Positions 17,860-26,877 of a stretch of 64,000 nt of DNA are shown here, one piece after another. Both the position numbers and the translations under genes were made by a program. Within the stretch, counting starts at the first letter, position 1; each line of letters opens with the position of its first letter. Under the pieces are notes generated by a model, which saw nothing but the letters and a program-made list of their open reading frames with translations, ran no database searches and was not told where the DNA came from. The DNA is from Rossellomorea aquimaris (GTDB lineage: Bacteria > Bacillota > Bacilli > Bacillales > Bacillaceae_B): assembly GCF_000935355.1 (NCBI RefSeq), contig NZ_JXZC01000001.1, positions 248,001 through 312,000 on the forward strand, read 5' to 3'.

Positions 17860-19794
17860 TTGAACGAAAAAACGTTTCAAACATTAGAATTTAACTCAGT
17901 GAAAGAGGAGCTAACCCGATTTGCTCTGACAGAAGAAGGAAAAACAGTACTGATGAACATGATTCCCACCACAAACATCCGCCAGATTGATATGCGTTTA
18001 GATGAAGTAACAGAAGCCGTTAGAATCCTGGAGAAGAGTGCCAGTATACCGATTCATGCGCTGGACGGGGTAGAAAACATTATAGCTAATCTTAATAAAG
18101 GAGTACCTTTAAGGCCGGATCAGCTTACAAACCTGTATTATTTTCTGGATGCATGCAAAAAACTGAAAAAATATATGCAGGATAAACAATGGGTGGCACC
18201 TAGGGTATCTTCTTATGTCTATTCCATTGAAGATATCCCTGAAATTGGAGAAGAAATCAATCGATGCATCCGAAATGGTAGAGTAGATGATTACGCAAGT
18301 AAAGAGCTACTGCGAATTAGAAAGCAAGTTGGAATTCAAGAGGACCGCTTAAAGGATAAAATCCAATCGATTGTAAAGTCTGCCAAGTATAAATCGTTCC
18401 TCCAAGAATCGATTGTGAGCCAGAGAAACGGCAGATACGTCCTCCCGATCAAGAAAGAATACAGGGGTAAAATGAAAGGTGCGGTACTCGATACTTCTGC
18501 TTCCGGGTCAACCTTATATATTGAGCCAGAGGAATTATGCAATCAGCAGGACCAACTATTGTTTTATAAACTGGAGGAAGACCGTGAAGTCGAGAATATC
18601 CTTTGGACATTAACAGGATTGGTTCAATCATATGAACCACAATTAAAACTGGCGATTGAAACAATGGTACATTATGATGTATTATTCGCAAAAGCGAAAT
18701 ATAGCCGTTCCATTGATGGTGTGAGCCCCATGGTAAATGAAGATCATCAAATACATTTGATAAATGCAGTTCATCCCCTGCTTGGAAAACAGGCAGTACC
18801 ATTATCCATTCAGATGGGTGAAGGCTTTCATGCATTAGTCATAACCGGTCCCAATACTGGAGGAAAGACGGTCGCCATCAAAACGGTGGGCCTTCTTACA
18901 CTCATGGCCCAATGCGGCCTTCATATTCCGGCAGAAAAGGGAAGTGCAATCAGTATTTATCAAGATATTCTTTTAGATATAGGGGATGGTCAAAGCCTTC
19001 AGCAAAATTTAAGTACATTCAGCTCCCATATTAAAAATATTATCGATATCCTAAAGGGTACAAATGATCGAACCTTGGTTCTGTTGGACGAACTCGGTTC
19101 AGGTACTGATCCCCTGGAAGGAATGGGTCTGGCCACCGCCATCCTGGATCAATTATATGAGAAGGGAGCAACGATTCTCGCCACTACTCATTATAGTGAA
19201 ATAAAACATTTTGCAGAAGAACACGAGGGGTTTATGAATGGAAGTATGGAATTTAATATTGAAACATTGCAACCAACGTATCGGTTGATCGTAGGGGAAG
19301 GAGGAGAAAGTCAGGCATTTTCCATTGCTTTAAAACTGGGAATGCACCCTGAAATCATTGAAAAAGCCCACGAAATCACCTATAGAGAAAAGAAAAGCTA
19401 TAACTTTGGAGAAATTGATTATCATGTGAAGAAAGAAATGGAGAAGCAGGTTATTGTAAATAAATACAAAAAAAGGCTTCATAGTAAATCCGATTCATCA
19501 AAGAGAAACAGTTCAGTTCCATTATTTCACAAAGGGGATAATGTGAAAATTTCGCCGAATGGAGAGTTCGGAATTGTATATGAAGGACCTGGTGAAAAGG
19601 GAGACTACACAGTTCAAGTAAAAGGAGAAAAAAGAAGTCTTAATCATAAACGATTGGAGTTGTACGTGTCAGCCAAAGAATTATATCCAGATGACTATGA
19701 TTTTGATATCATTTTTAACAGCAAAGAAAATCGTAAGAAAGATAAACAAATGAGTAAGCGCTTTGTAGAAGGATTAACCATTGAACATGAATAA
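17860..19794 (+). CDS. MutS-family DNA ATPase, MutS2-like without Smr domain
   Basis: A 644-residue protein. TTG at 17860 is chosen because GGAGGAG ends six bases before it; a longer frame from 17812 would run through the terminator hairpin. It has the MutS core (about residues 1-290) and clamp/ATPase domains with Walker A GPNTGGKTVAIKT, Walker B LVLLDELGSGTDPLEG and the THYSEIKHFA motif. MutS2 of B. subtilis is about 785 residues and ends in an Smr nuclease domain. Here the chain ends soon after a KOW-like segment and Smr is absent. It may bind branched DNA or act in ribosome rescue like MutS2, but without Smr cleavage. Confidence 0.85.
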   Translation: MNEKTFQTLEFNSVKEELTRFALTEEGKTVLMNMIPTTNIRQIDMRLDEVTEAVRILEKSASIPIHALDGVENIIANLNKGVPLRPDQLTNLYYFLDACKKLKKYMQDKQWVAPRVSSYVYSIEDIPEIGEEINRCIRNGRVDDYASKELLRIRKQVGIQEDRLKDKIQSIVKSAKYKSFLQESIVSQRNGRYVLPIKKEYRGKMKGAVLDTSASGSTLYIEPEELCNQQDQLLFYKLEEDREVENILWTLTGLVQSYEPQLKLAIETMVHYDVLFAKAKYSRSIDGVSPMVNEDHQIHLINAVHPLLGKQAVPLSIQMGEGFHALVITGPNTGGKTVAIKTVGLLTLMAQCGLHIPAEKGSAISIYQDILLDIGDGQSLQQNLSTFSSHIKNIIDILKGTNDRTLVLLDELGSGTDPLEGMGLATAILDQLYEKGATILATTHYSEIKHFAEEHEGFMNGSMEFNIETLQPTYRLIVGEGGESQAFSIALKLGMHPEIIEKAHEITYREKKSYNFGEIDYHVKKEMEKQVIVNKYKKRLHSKSDSSKRNSSVPLFHKGDNVKISPNGEFGIVYEGPGEKGDYTVQVKGEKRSLNHKRLELYVSAKELYPDDYDFDIIFNSKENRKKDKQMSKRFVEGLTIEHE

Positions 19795-19798
19795 TCAT

Positions 19799-19839
19799 AA
19801 AGACGAACTGAAGCACTGGCTACAGTTCGTCTTTCTTTT
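19799..19839 (+). terminator. Intrinsic terminator after the MutS2-like gene
   Basis: A 12-bp stem (AAGACGAACTG with CAGTTCGTCTT) and a T-rich tail, between convergent genes. Confidence 0.88.
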
Positions 19840-19867
19840 CAGTTTGGGGATTAATTAAGCAAAGTAT

Positions 19868-20596
19868 CTACGATATATGGGTTAATATAAAAGAAAGGAT
19901 TATACCGAATGACGATAGGAATCCAACAATCGGCCCTCCTTCTTCAAACGCCTCCGGCAGCATAGTAGATGAAACCATAGCCAATAATCCACCTGCACCA
20001 AAAGCGCCTATTATGTAAGAGATGCTTTCTGAGGCATCTTGTAAAAATATATACCCTAACAAGGAGCTAAGGGAGGAGAGAACGACAACACTTCCCCAGA
20101 GGGTGAGAATTTTGCGTGTACTATAATCGTCTAGCTTGAACCCGATGCTGCTTGATAATGATTCAGGAAGGTTACTGATGAAAATGGCGATGATAAACAC
20201 CCATTGTATTGATTGGTCTCCTATAAAGCTGACGCCAATAATGATCGATTCGGGTATTGCATCCATGATGGTTCCCCCATAAATGGCTAATCCTGAATGA
20301 CCATGGGGATTCTTCTTTGACCTCTTCCTTTCACTTCCACCTTTCTTGGAAATGAAGATTTCGAAAAGAGTGAATAAAAGGGCCCCTGATAAGAACATGG
20401 ATGTTAGATGAAGCAGGTTTGCCTTACCCTCTGCCTCACTTAGTAGATCAAAGGTGGCAGAACCTATGATCAACCCGGTTCCTAAAGCCATAATATAGGC
20501 CACAATTCGTTTTGATATGTGCAAGTAAATCCCCATGACAGCTCCGATTAGTAAGGATAAACTTGCAATCCCACCCCATAAGGCAGCCTGGAACAT
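19868..20596 (-). CDS. ZIP family divalent metal transporter
   Basis: A 242-residue protein with about eight membrane helices. The ATG at 20596 follows GGAGGTG; upstream in-frame codons are not needed. ZIP signatures are the metal-site helices DAIPESIIIG and SNLPESLSSS, plus a His/Lys-rich loop (KKNPHGHSG) between helices 3 and 4. ZIP proteins bring Zn2+ or related ions into the cytoplasm, although some bacterial members act in other directions. The usual His of HNxPEG is Asp or Ser/Asn here, which could shift metal preference. Monocistronic. Confidence 0.88.
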   Translation of the reverse strand: MFQAALWGGIASLSLLIGAVMGIYLHISKRIVAYIMALGTGLIIGSATFDLLSEAEGKANLLHLTSMFLSGALLFTLFEIFISKKGGSERKRSKKNPHGHSGLAIYGGTIMDAIPESIIIGVSFIGDQSIQWVFIIAIFISNLPESLSSSIGFKLDDYSTRKILTLWGSVVVLSSLSSLLGYIFLQDASESISYIIGAFGAGGLLAMVSSTMLPEAFEEGGPIVGFLSSFGIILSFILTHIS

Positions 20597-20670
20597 TTCT
20601 TCACCTCCATAAACATTCTTCGTATTGAGTTTTCCCTTATTGTGTGATGGATTAAACACAAGACCAGCAC

Positions 20671-20701
20671 TGAATAGTTTTAAAAAGGTGTGGGGATAGT
20701 A
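20671..20701 (+). promoter_or_regulatory. Possible forespore (sigma-G) promoter
   Basis: TGAATA (20671-20676), an 18-base spacer, then GATAGTA (20695-20701), compared with the sigma-G pattern of roughly TGAATA and CATACTA. It lies 30 bases before a sporulation lipoprotein gene, which supports the call. Confidence 0.5.
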
Positions 20702-20730
20702 AGGTTGAATACTATTTAGGAGGTAATCAA

Positions 20731-21264
20731 ATGAAAAAATATTTATTGATTTCCCTTTTGGGAATAATGTTCATGACGATTGTAGCTGGTTGTGGTATGG
20801 GGAATGACATGAACGAAGAAGGACAACAGATGAATGAGCGTAATTTGGAACAAGTGAACTACAAAAATGATCAGGCAAATCGTGACTATGTAAATAATCG
20901 TGAGTATGTAAATGACGGGACAATGAGAGAGAATTATTCACTTGCCGATAAAGAGGCGAATAAGGTGGCTAGTCTTAAAGAGGTTAAAAGCGCTTATGTG
21001 CTGACAACTGATCAAAACGCATATGTAGCAGCGGTACTTGAAGATAATATGAATGGAAAGGTCTCAAAGAACCTGGAGAAAAAGATCTCGGATCAAGTGA
21101 AAAGTCAAAACGGAAATATAAATAATGTTTATATTTCAACTAATCCTGATTTCACTGATCGCATGAGGGATTATGCGAACAAAGCAGAGAATGGGAAACC
21201 GATTGAGGGTCTGGGAGAAGAAATTACTGATATGCTGAAACGGGTATTTCCGAACAGAGGATAA
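20731..21264 (+). CDS. YhcN/YlaJ family sporulation lipoprotein
   Basis: A 177-residue lipoprotein with signal and lipobox TIVAGC, an Asn- and Met-rich spacer, and the YhcN/YlaJ domain (about residues 70-175; ANKVASLKEVKSAYVLTTDQ region). Members lie in the spore inner membrane or cortex region and affect germination or outgrowth. A good AGGAGG SD and a likely sigma-G promoter lie upstream, and a terminator follows. Confidence 0.88.
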   Translation: MKKYLLISLLGIMFMTIVAGCGMGNDMNEEGQQMNERNLEQVNYKNDQANRDYVNNREYVNDGTMRENYSLADKEANKVASLKEVKSAYVLTTDQNAYVAAVLEDNMNGKVSKNLEKKISDQVKSQNGNINNVYISTNPDFTDRMRDYANKAENGKPIEGLGEEITDMLKRVFPNRG

Positions 21265-21274
21265 TCCTATGGTG

Positions 21275-21304
21275 AAAAGTCGAACATTGCTTCGGCTTTT
21301 TTTA
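21275..21304 (+). terminator. Intrinsic terminator
   Basis: A 10-bp stem with one G-U pair (AAAAGTCGAA with TTCGGCTTTT) and a T-run. Confidence 0.85.
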
Positions 21305-21379
21305 TTTGCCTGTAGGAAATGGACAGGGAATTCAGTATACTATTTAGAGTAACGAAATAATAGGGAGGAGTGACAATGT

Positions 21380-22606
21380 TTGACGCAACCTGCTGTGAAA
21401 ACCCTGCACAAACAGAATCCTACCATTTACGGTATTTTATTAGCCATCAGTTCCGGTCATTTTATCAATGATACGTTACAGGCAGTTGTTCCGGCCATGT
21501 TTCCGATCATTGAAAAATCCTTGCAGTTGAGTTATACCCAAATTGGCTGGATCGCATTTGCACTCAATATGACTTCTTCGTTGTTGCAACCGGTATTCGG
21601 TTATTATGCGGATATACGATCAAAACCTTATCTACTTCCACTTGGAATGCTTTCAAGCTTAATCGGTTTAGTGGGCTTTGCATTATCCGGTCATTTTATC
21701 TGGATCATTCTATCTGTGTTATTTATCGGGTTCGGCTCTGCGATCTTTCATCCCGAAGGTTCCAGGGTAGCATATATGGCAGCCGGAAACCGCAGGGGCC
21801 TGGCTCAATCGATATATCAAGTTGGTGGGAATTCAGGGCAGTCACTAGCCCCATTGATTACGGCATTTATTTTTGTTCCATTTGGCCAAAAAGGGGCACT
21901 GTGGTTTTCCGTTGTAGCAATCTTAGGGGTCATTGTTTTATTTCATGTATCCAATTGGTACTCTGAACAATTACGTTCTAATGAAAAGATGAAACGTCAT
22001 GTCAAGACAAATGCGAAGAAAATCCCGATTCATCCGAGAATTAAATGGGCAATGGTATTAGTAGTGTTTTTAGTGTTTGCCCGTTCGTGGTATGGAGCCG
22101 GGTTATCGAATTACTACCAGTTTTATTTAATTGAAGATTACGGTCTTTCAATTAAAGAAGCACAAGCATACATTTTCGTATTTATGTTTGCGGGAGTACT
22201 GGGGACCTTTTTGGGCGGGCCGCTTGCAGACCGTTTTGGAAAAAGGAATATCATTTTCTTTTCAATGTTAGGTTCAGCGCCGTTAACCCTTGCATTACCT
22301 TACTTATCATTAAGTATTATCTATCCATTTATCTTTTGCATCGGGTTCATCTTGTCTTCAAGCTTTAGTGTAATCGTTGTGTATGCACAAGAGCTTTTAC
22401 CACAGAAAATTGGAATGGTGTCTGGTCTGACCGTTGGACTTGCCTTCGGTATGGGGGCTGTCGGTGCAGTCATCTTCGGGGGATTGGCAGACCTTTTCAC
22501 TATTCGTTTCATCATGATCCTTTGCAGCTTTCTCCCACTACTAGGGATGGTGACCTTCCTGCTTCCTACTGACGAAAAGGTGAGGAGTTTTCATAAACTT
22601 CCATAG
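21380..22606 (+). CDS. fsr: MFS efflux transporter, fosmidomycin-resistance (Fsr) type
   Basis: A 408-residue, 12-helix major facilitator. The N-terminal SSGHFINDTLQAVVPAMFPI and the FIGFGSAIFHPEGSRVAY stretch are typical of the Fsr/YfnC group, which exports fosmidomycin and possibly other compounds. Start is TTG at 21380; the GGGAGG SD is 11 bases before. An ATG at 21376 overlaps this TTG in another frame and runs only about 30 codons, so the exact start, or a coupling to that short frame, is worth checking. The gene is followed by a strong bidirectional terminator. Confidence 0.85.
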   Translation: MTQPAVKTLHKQNPTIYGILLAISSGHFINDTLQAVVPAMFPIIEKSLQLSYTQIGWIAFALNMTSSLLQPVFGYYADIRSKPYLLPLGMLSSLIGLVGFALSGHFIWIILSVLFIGFGSAIFHPEGSRVAYMAAGNRRGLAQSIYQVGGNSGQSLAPLITAFIFVPFGQKGALWFSVVAILGVIVLFHVSNWYSEQLRSNEKMKRHVKTNAKKIPIHPRIKWAMVLVVFLVFARSWYGAGLSNYYQFYLIEDYGLSIKEAQAYIFVFMFAGVLGTFLGGPLADRFGKRNIIFFSMLGSAPLTLALPYLSLSIIYPFIFCIGFILSSSFSVIVVYAQELLPQKIGMVSGLTVGLAFGMGAVGAVIFGGLADLFTIRFIMILCSFLPLLGMVTFLLPTDEKVRSFHKLP

Positions 22607-22613
22607 AATAAAA

Positions 22614-22658
22614 GAGAGAGTGATTGCAAAGGTGATAAACCGGCAATCACTCTCTTCC
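22614..22658. terminator. Bidirectional intrinsic terminator
   Basis: A 14-bp perfect stem (22614-22627 with 22643-22656) between convergent fsr and the purine permease gene. Confidence 0.88.
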
Positions 22659-22660
22659 CA

Positions 22661-23953
22661 TTAAGAAAAAGCAAAGTAAACAATGAATAATGCACAAAGG
22701 ATGTACATGATCGGATGAACATCTTTCCATTTTTTTAACGAGATCATCGCTAAAGGATAAAGGATGAACCCTAATGCGATCCCGGTTGCAACACTGAAGG
22801 TTAAAGGCATCATAATAATTGTTACAAATGTAGGAATAACGATTTCCAAGCGACTCCAGTTAATATGCCTTACTTCAGTGGCCATCAGAGCACCGACAAT
22901 AATCAATGCCGGGGCTGTCACTTCAGGTGTAATAACAGATAATATAGGTGAAAAGAAAAGAGCAATAGAGAAACATAATGCAATCACTATGGAAGTGAAT
23001 CCCGTTCTGCCTCCAACGGCTACTCCTGCAGAGGATTCTACAAAGGAGGCTGTCGTTGAAGTCCCAAAGATCGCTCCAGCGACTCCTGAAGCAGAATCAG
23101 CTAAAAGAGCTCTACCTGCATTCGGAATCTTATTGTCTTTCATTATACCCGCTTGACTGGCAACAGCAATCAATGCCCCTGCAGTGTCAAAGAATGCTAC
23201 AAATAGGAACGTGAAGATCACCGCCATAATTTCAAGAGTGAAAATGTCACCTAAATGAGTAAAAACAACTCCAAATGTAGGCTCTAAGCTGGGAACCTTG
23301 CCAATAATGGAGTGTGGCACGTCGATCTTCCCGGTGATCATACCCAGGACTGTGGTTGCGACCATTCCATAAAATATTCCGCCTCGGATACCTCTCACTA
23401 ACATCATCAATGTAATAACGAATCCGAAGACTGCAAGAAGTGTAGCAGGAGAAGAAAGATTTCCGATTGAAACAAAGGTTTCTGGATTGGCAACAACAAG
23501 TCCGGCATTTTTAAACCCTATAAACGCTACGAAGAATCCAATTCCACCTGCAATCGCATATTTTAAATCCTGTGGAATGACATTGATGATTTTCTCGCGT
23601 ATTTTCATGACACTTAAGATCATAAAGATGATACCAGCAACAAATACACCTGTCAGTGCAATTTCCCATTGAACTCCCATTCCTATGCATACGGAAAAGG
23701 TGAAGAAAGAGTTTAGTCCCATGCTGGGTGCAATGCCTATCGGGAAGTTTGCAAGAATTCCAATTAAAAGGGACCCGACAATAGCCGAAAGGGCAGTAGC
23801 TGTAAATAAAGCGCCTTTATCCATTCCCGCCTGGCTGAGAATGATTGGATTGACAACAAGAATATAGGCCATTGAAAGGAAGGTCGTTACCCCTGCTAAA
23901 GTTTCTTTTCTATAAGTTGTTTCTCTTTCAGCAAATTGAAAGAATGTTTTCAT
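22661..23953 (-). CDS. pbuG: NCS2-family guanine/hypoxanthine permease (PbuG-like)
   Basis: A 430-residue permease with about 12-14 helices of the AzgA-like NCS2 branch; motifs AYILVVNPIILSQAGM near the N-terminus and TSTTASFVESSAGVAVGGRTG in the core. It imports hypoxanthine or guanine with protons. A guanine-type purine riboswitch with terminator sits directly upstream, so expression should fall when guanine or hypoxanthine is plentiful. A GGAGGG SD lies 8-9 bases before the ATG. Confidence 0.93.
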   Translation of the reverse strand: MKTFFQFAERETTYRKETLAGVTTFLSMAYILVVNPIILSQAGMDKGALFTATALSAIVGSLLIGILANFPIGIAPSMGLNSFFTFSVCIGMGVQWEIALTGVFVAGIIFMILSVMKIREKIINVIPQDLKYAIAGGIGFFVAFIGFKNAGLVVANPETFVSIGNLSSPATLLAVFGFVITLMMLVRGIRGGIFYGMVATTVLGMITGKIDVPHSIIGKVPSLEPTFGVVFTHLGDIFTLEIMAVIFTFLFVAFFDTAGALIAVASQAGIMKDNKIPNAGRALLADSASGVAGAIFGTSTTASFVESSAGVAVGGRTGFTSIVIALCFSIALFFSPILSVITPEVTAPALIIVGALMATEVRHINWSRLEIVIPTFVTIIMMPLTFSVATGIALGFILYPLAMISLKKWKDVHPIMYILCALFIVYFAFS

Positions 23954-23980
23954 ATATAATAACCCTCCAAGTAGAAAAAA

Positions 23981-24120
23981 TAAAAAAACTCTGGTTCAAA
24001 AGCAACCAGAGTTATGTCCACAGGATAAAATAATTCTGAAAGAATCACTTTATTCTTGTAGACAAGCCATTTAAGGTAGCTGGTAGAAACGTTCAAGCCG
24101 TATTCCTGAACTTATACAAG
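23981..24120 (-). promoter_or_regulatory. Purine (guanine-type) riboswitch with terminator platform
   Basis: On the minus strand the aptamer spans 24120-24055: P1 pairs CTTGTA with TACAAG, and the conserved core GTTTCTACC and TAAATGG are present. The base before the final UA of the junction is C, the specificity base for guanine/hypoxanthine rather than adenine. The expression platform is a 10-bp terminator stem (24013-24004 with 23996-23987) followed by TTTTTTT. Ligand binding should favour termination of pbuG. Confidence 0.93.
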
Positions 24121-24134
24121 GTGTATGAGATTTT

Positions 24135-24164
24135 GTTATAATTGAATTAGAAGCATCATATCAA
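24135..24164 (-). promoter_or_regulatory. Sigma-A promoter of riboswitch-pbuG transcript
   Basis: TTGATA (24164-24159), an 18-base spacer and TATAAC (24140-24135) lie 15 bases before the aptamer. Confidence 0.6.
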
Positions 24165-24353
24165 GTCACTTTCATCAGGTCAATGGAAGCAAAAAATGTC
24201 CATGAATTCATTATTTTCTAAATTGATCGTTTATTATTAAAATCGCCACATGTACTATACATAATCATTGAAAAAAGCTATATTTAGTGAATACAAACGT
24301 TGAGTAGAGAGAACTTAAGTTAATACTTAATTGAAATAGGAGGAAATAGAATA

Positions 24354-25211
24354 ATGTCTTCTTTAAAACCAGGTACGGTAGTTGATTTATTCGTTGATCA
24401 TGAAGTACCGTATGGTTTCTTTCTAACGAATGATTTAGACCGTGTGTTACTTCACCATTCTGAAATAACAGAAGAAATTCAAGAAGGAGATACTGTGAAG
24501 GTATTTCTTTATCATGATAAGGATGTTCGCCTGACAGCGACAATGCGAATTCCTAAAGTACAAGTAGGTGCTTACGGATGGGCTGAGGTAGTGGATAAAC
24601 GGGAGGATTTAGGCGTTTTCGTCAACATTGGTCTGCCTAAGGATATTCTGGTTTCAGCAGATGATCTTCCAAAGTTTCTGGAACTTTGGCCAAACCCGGG
24701 TGATCAACTGTTTTTAACTCTGAATCGAGATAAGCAGGAACGATTGTACGGACGATTAGCAACTGAGAATATTATTGAACAGGTATCTAGAAGAGCATCT
24801 ACAGAAATGATGAACGCAAAAGTGCAAGGACGGGTGTATCGACTACTGAGAGTCGGAACCTTCTTCTTATCCGAACAGGGATATCGATGCTTTGTTCACG
24901 AAAATGAGCGCAAGGCGGAACCAAGACTGGGAGAGCTGGTAGAAGGGAGAGTCATCGACGTTAAGGATGACGGTAACTTAAATGTATCGTTCTTACCGTT
25001 AAAGCAGGACAAAATGCTGGATGATTCGGAGGTCATTCTCGAGTATCTGGAGCAAAGAAATGGAGCCATTCCTTATTGGGATAAGAGTCTGCCGGAAGAA
25101 ATTAAAGATCGCTTCAATATGAGCAAAGCTTCCTTTAAACGGGCTCTTGGAAAACTGATGAAAGAAAACCGCGTTTATCAAGAAGAAGGCTGGACTTATC
25201 TGAAAAAGTAA
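24354..25211 (+). CDS. cvfB: CvfB/YitL-family S1-domain RNA-binding protein
   Basis: A 285-residue soluble protein built of consecutive S1-like beta-barrels (about residues 5-60, 65-130, 150-215) and a C-terminal winged helix (about 225-283). The opening KPGTVVDLFVDHEVPYGFFL is characteristic. CvfB in Staphylococcus affects virulence and toxin expression and binds RNA; in Bacillus the role is unclear. SD AGGAGGA precedes the ATG. Divergent from pbuG; followed by a GC-rich hairpin at 25222-25250 and the main terminator. Confidence 0.9.
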   Translation: MSSLKPGTVVDLFVDHEVPYGFFLTNDLDRVLLHHSEITEEIQEGDTVKVFLYHDKDVRLTATMRIPKVQVGAYGWAEVVDKREDLGVFVNIGLPKDILVSADDLPKFLELWPNPGDQLFLTLNRDKQERLYGRLATENIIEQVSRRASTEMMNAKVQGRVYRLLRVGTFFLSEQGYRCFVHENERKAEPRLGELVEGRVIDVKDDGNLNVSFLPLKQDKMLDDSEVILEYLEQRNGAIPYWDKSLPEEIKDRFNMSKASFKRALGKLMKENRVYQEEGWTYLKK

Positions 25212-25257
25212 AAAAGAAAGCGAGGGGCTTGCCAGAGGGGATGGCCCCTCCCTGAGT

Positions 25258-25300
25258 AAAGAAAGGAGTACTGACCATATCTGTCAGCACTCCTTTCTTT
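25258..25300. terminator. Bidirectional intrinsic terminator
   Basis: A long stem (AAAGAAAGGAGT with ACTCCTTTCTTT plus inner CTGAC/GTCAG) between convergent cvfB and an MFS gene. Confidence 0.92.
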
Positions 25301-25303
25301 ATG

Positions 25304-26524
25304 TTACAATTCAGAGTGTTTCACATTATTTTGGGCTTTATGAATTCTTACAGGTTTTATCGGTAGGAGCGTGCCGATTAATGCTATAAAGGCACATCCA
25401 ATCAATACAGAGGAATATCCTGTCACTGCAACTGTGGATAACACTCCAAACACAATAAGGTCCAAGCAGGAATCTACAATGGATAGCAAGGAGATGGTTG
25501 TAGCCCTGATCCCGGATGGAATCAAATCATTGCTTAATTGAGAGTATATCGGATAACGGATGGCTCGAACGAGTCTTAATATGAAAAAGGATCCAAGAAC
25601 TATCCATAAAGATGAACCAAACATAGCGGATAGTAGTAAACCCGCTACCGCTAAAAAACCAGATACACTCATAAGCTTCACCCTCGAAAACTTTGCAGTC
25701 ATCCAACCAATGGAATTAGAAGCAAGAAAACCCATGACCGCTGAAATGGCATAAAAAACACCAATAAAATAAACAGGCAACCCTGCCTCCTTCATTAAAG
25801 GCTGATCAAAGTATTGATAAACAGCACCTGCAGGAATGAAGACCAATGTTACGTTTAGAAACATCAGCAAAAGCTCCGGTGCTTGACGAATCACGTGCAG
25901 ACCGCTTTTAATTTGAGAAAAAGGATTTTCCTTTTTGAAGGAGTCCTTAGAGGGCTGCTTAATTTTGAGGACGAAGATAACCTCGATTAAATGGAATGCC
26001 AAACCTAAGACGATGAGTAGATTAAATTGGCTGTCAGCCAAATCTTTAGCTAAATAAGAACCGACTATAACCGCAATCAACATACTGATAAATGTGGCAG
26101 ATTGAATTTTGCCCATTGCATGATCCATGCGATTTTCTTCATTGGATTCTTTGAGTGAGTCATAGATAAGTGCCTCATCAGCACCGGAAAAAAAAGTCAC
26201 GCTAAACCCATTCATAAAGCTGTACAAGAAAAACAACCATGGCTCATATGCGAATAAAAGCAGGGCAATACTAAGGATTTTAAGCATAGAACCAACTAAA
26301 AAAGAATTCTTTGCCCCAAACCGATCAGCAAACATTCCAGTTGGAACTTCTCCAATTAAAACAGCTCCACTCCAAAACATGAGCAGAATCAAAATTTGAG
26401 AAGAAGTTAATCCTCTTTCAAAATAGAATAAAGTTAAGACCGGCTGAAGAAAACTGATCGTACCAAAAAAAGAGATCCAAAATAGCATCCGGATATTATG
26501 GGATGCAATCGTTTGTTTATTCAT
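25304..26524 (-). CDS. MFS transporter, probable drug or metabolite exporter
   Basis: A 406-residue protein with about 12 helices. The conserved loop after helix 2 reads GEVPTGMFADRFGAKNSF, the usual MFS motif A. It resembles small multidrug exporters of Bacillus; substrate unknown. The ATG at 26524 follows TAGGAG. That SD lies in the 3' arm of a hairpin, and a 10-codon reading frame overlaps the 5' arm, a layout typical of translationally attenuated resistance genes. Confidence 0.8.
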   Translation of the reverse strand: MNKQTIASHNIRMLFWISFFGTISFLQPVLTLFYFERGLTSSQILILLMFWSGAVLIGEVPTGMFADRFGAKNSFLVGSMLKILSIALLLFAYEPWLFFLYSFMNGFSVTFFSGADEALIYDSLKESNEENRMDHAMGKIQSATFISMLIAVIVGSYLAKDLADSQFNLLIVLGLAFHLIEVIFVLKIKQPSKDSFKKENPFSQIKSGLHVIRQAPELLLMFLNVTLVFIPAGAVYQYFDQPLMKEAGLPVYFIGVFYAISAVMGFLASNSIGWMTAKFSRVKLMSVSGFLAVAGLLLSAMFGSSLWIVLGSFFILRLVRAIRYPIYSQLSNDLIPSGIRATTISLLSIVDSCLDLIVFGVLSTVAVTGYSSVLIGCAFIALIGTLLPIKPVRIHKAQNNVKHSEL

Positions 26525-26530
26525 TCATTT

Positions 26531-26614
26531 CTCCTACTTCCATTTTTGTACTATATGTCCTGGAAGAAGGAGCGTCGTTTCATGTTTAAAGAACCTAAAC
26601 GTTCACTCCTCCTT
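26531..26614 (-). promoter_or_regulatory. Candidate translational attenuator of the MFS gene
   Basis: On the minus strand, segment 2 (26572-26562) pairs with segment 3 (26541-26531) in 10 of 11 positions, and segment 3 contains the MFS SD. An upstream AAGGAG (segment 1, within 26614-26606) and CGTTT can pair instead with the 5' part of segment 2. The alternative pairs and the small frame over segment 2 recall erm- and cat-type leaders. The rest of the gap 26615-26877 shows nothing definite. Confidence 0.45.
26551..26583 (-). CDS. Possible 10-residue leader peptide
   Basis: ATG at 26583 opens MKRRSFFQDI and stops at 26551. It overlaps the hairpin arm that can mask the MFS SD. Its own SD is poor (AGG about 10 bases upstream; the strong AAGGAGG is about 22 bases away), so translation is uncertain. 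Stalling of a ribosome here by an antibiotic would expose the MFS start. Confidence 0.35.
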   Translation of the reverse strand: MKRRSFFQDI

Positions 26615-26877
26615 GAGATGAAAGTGTTTTGAACGTTTTTTGCATGTTATTTCCCCCTCGTAATTGATGAAGTAAGTTTAGCATACTGATGAGAAAAAGA
26701 AGAGACTTATTTGTTCGACAATTTTCTGCATAAGGGATTTATTGATGAAGGAGTGGGGGGGATGAGGGAACCGAGCAAACCGGGCGATTTATGGCCTATT
26801 GTAGTGGAGGACTTCCTCGGTTCTTATTTCTTAAAATGGACAAATTTTTATAAATTTATGCACTATTTGAAAAATGC

